A DNA stretch of 5,415 nucleotides, from NCBI GenBank assembly GCA_947169395.1, contig CAMVPJ010000052.1:1-5415 (forward strand). Direction: 5' to 3'. This DNA comes from an uncultured Caryophanales bacterium. GTDB taxonomy: Bacteria; Bacillota_I; Bacilli_A; RF39; UBA660. The notes beneath the pieces were generated by a model. The model searched no databases. It worked only from the letters and a program-made list of their open reading frames with translations, and had not been told where the DNA came from. How positions within the stretch are numbered: the first letter of the stretch is position 1; each line of letters opens with the position of its first letter. Below, piece by piece: positions 5,358-5,415 of this stretch. Both the position numbers and the translations under genes were made by a program.

Positions 5358-5415
5358 TTAAATCTTTAGTTTTGCAGCAAAATCTTTTAATCCATTATAA
5401 AAAAAGGCCAAAGTG
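5358..5415 (-). CDS. 3' end of a convergent gene (partial, unidentified)
   Basis: On the minus strand an open frame enters from the right edge and ends with TAA at 5360-5358. The visible 18 residues read TLAFFYNGLKDFAAKLKI, a plausible protein C-terminus (short helix, basic end). The bases between its stop and the hairpin on the other side contain no other signal, as expected for convergent genes. The fragment is too short to identify. Confidence 0.4.
   Translation of the reverse strand, partial: TLAFFYNGLKDFAAKLKI

Overview
The window is very AT-rich and uses short, tightly packed genes with AGGAGG-type ribosome binding sites and extended -10 promoters. All tryptophans in the confident genes are TGG and one gene ends in TGA, so the standard bacterial code (table 11) fits better than the Mycoplasma/Spiroplasma code. 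This suggests a low-GC Bacillota, Bacilli- or Erysipelotrichales/RF39-like, possibly an uncultured gut lineage. The placement is an inference from composition, the RNase J-type protein and the gene signals; no rRNA or marker phylogeny is available.

Layout. Bases 1-262 hold no gene I can support; the first ~165 bases are clearly richer in G+C than the rest. Two small + strand genes of uncertain function follow (263-736 and 815-1156). The first vaguely resembles uncharacterised immunity-like families. The pair sits between two copies of a 15-base direct repeat. Bases 1157-1529 lack a confident gene but are full of signals: a candidate promoter at the end of the preceding gene, a 31-codon ORF for a single hydrophobic helix, a 16-bp hairpin, a 7-bp hairpin and a clear intrinsic terminator with a UUCG loop. 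The terminator's T-run overlaps the -35 box of a good extended -10 promoter, and a perfect 14-bp palindrome covers the -10.

That promoter should drive two tandem paralogous genes (1530-2555 and 2559-3626, 3 bases apart) for amidoligase-family (COOH-NH2 ligase) proteins. Next, with its own promoter and a strong ribosome binding site, is an RNase J-family gene (3686-5326). Its metallo-beta-lactamase active site has lost several metal ligands, as in RNase J2. A weak hairpin terminator ends this unit, and the last bases probably contain the 3' end of a convergent minus-strand gene.

How they may work together. The amidoligase pair looks like a dedicated two-subunit or two-step peptide-bond-forming system under an operator-like site. 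The two copies deviate from the family pattern at different motifs, which suggests division of labour. No substrate peptide, transporter or cyclotransferase partner is visible here, so the product is unknown. The RNase J-like gene is probably a housekeeping neighbour that can be co-transcribed with the pair rather than a part of the same pathway.
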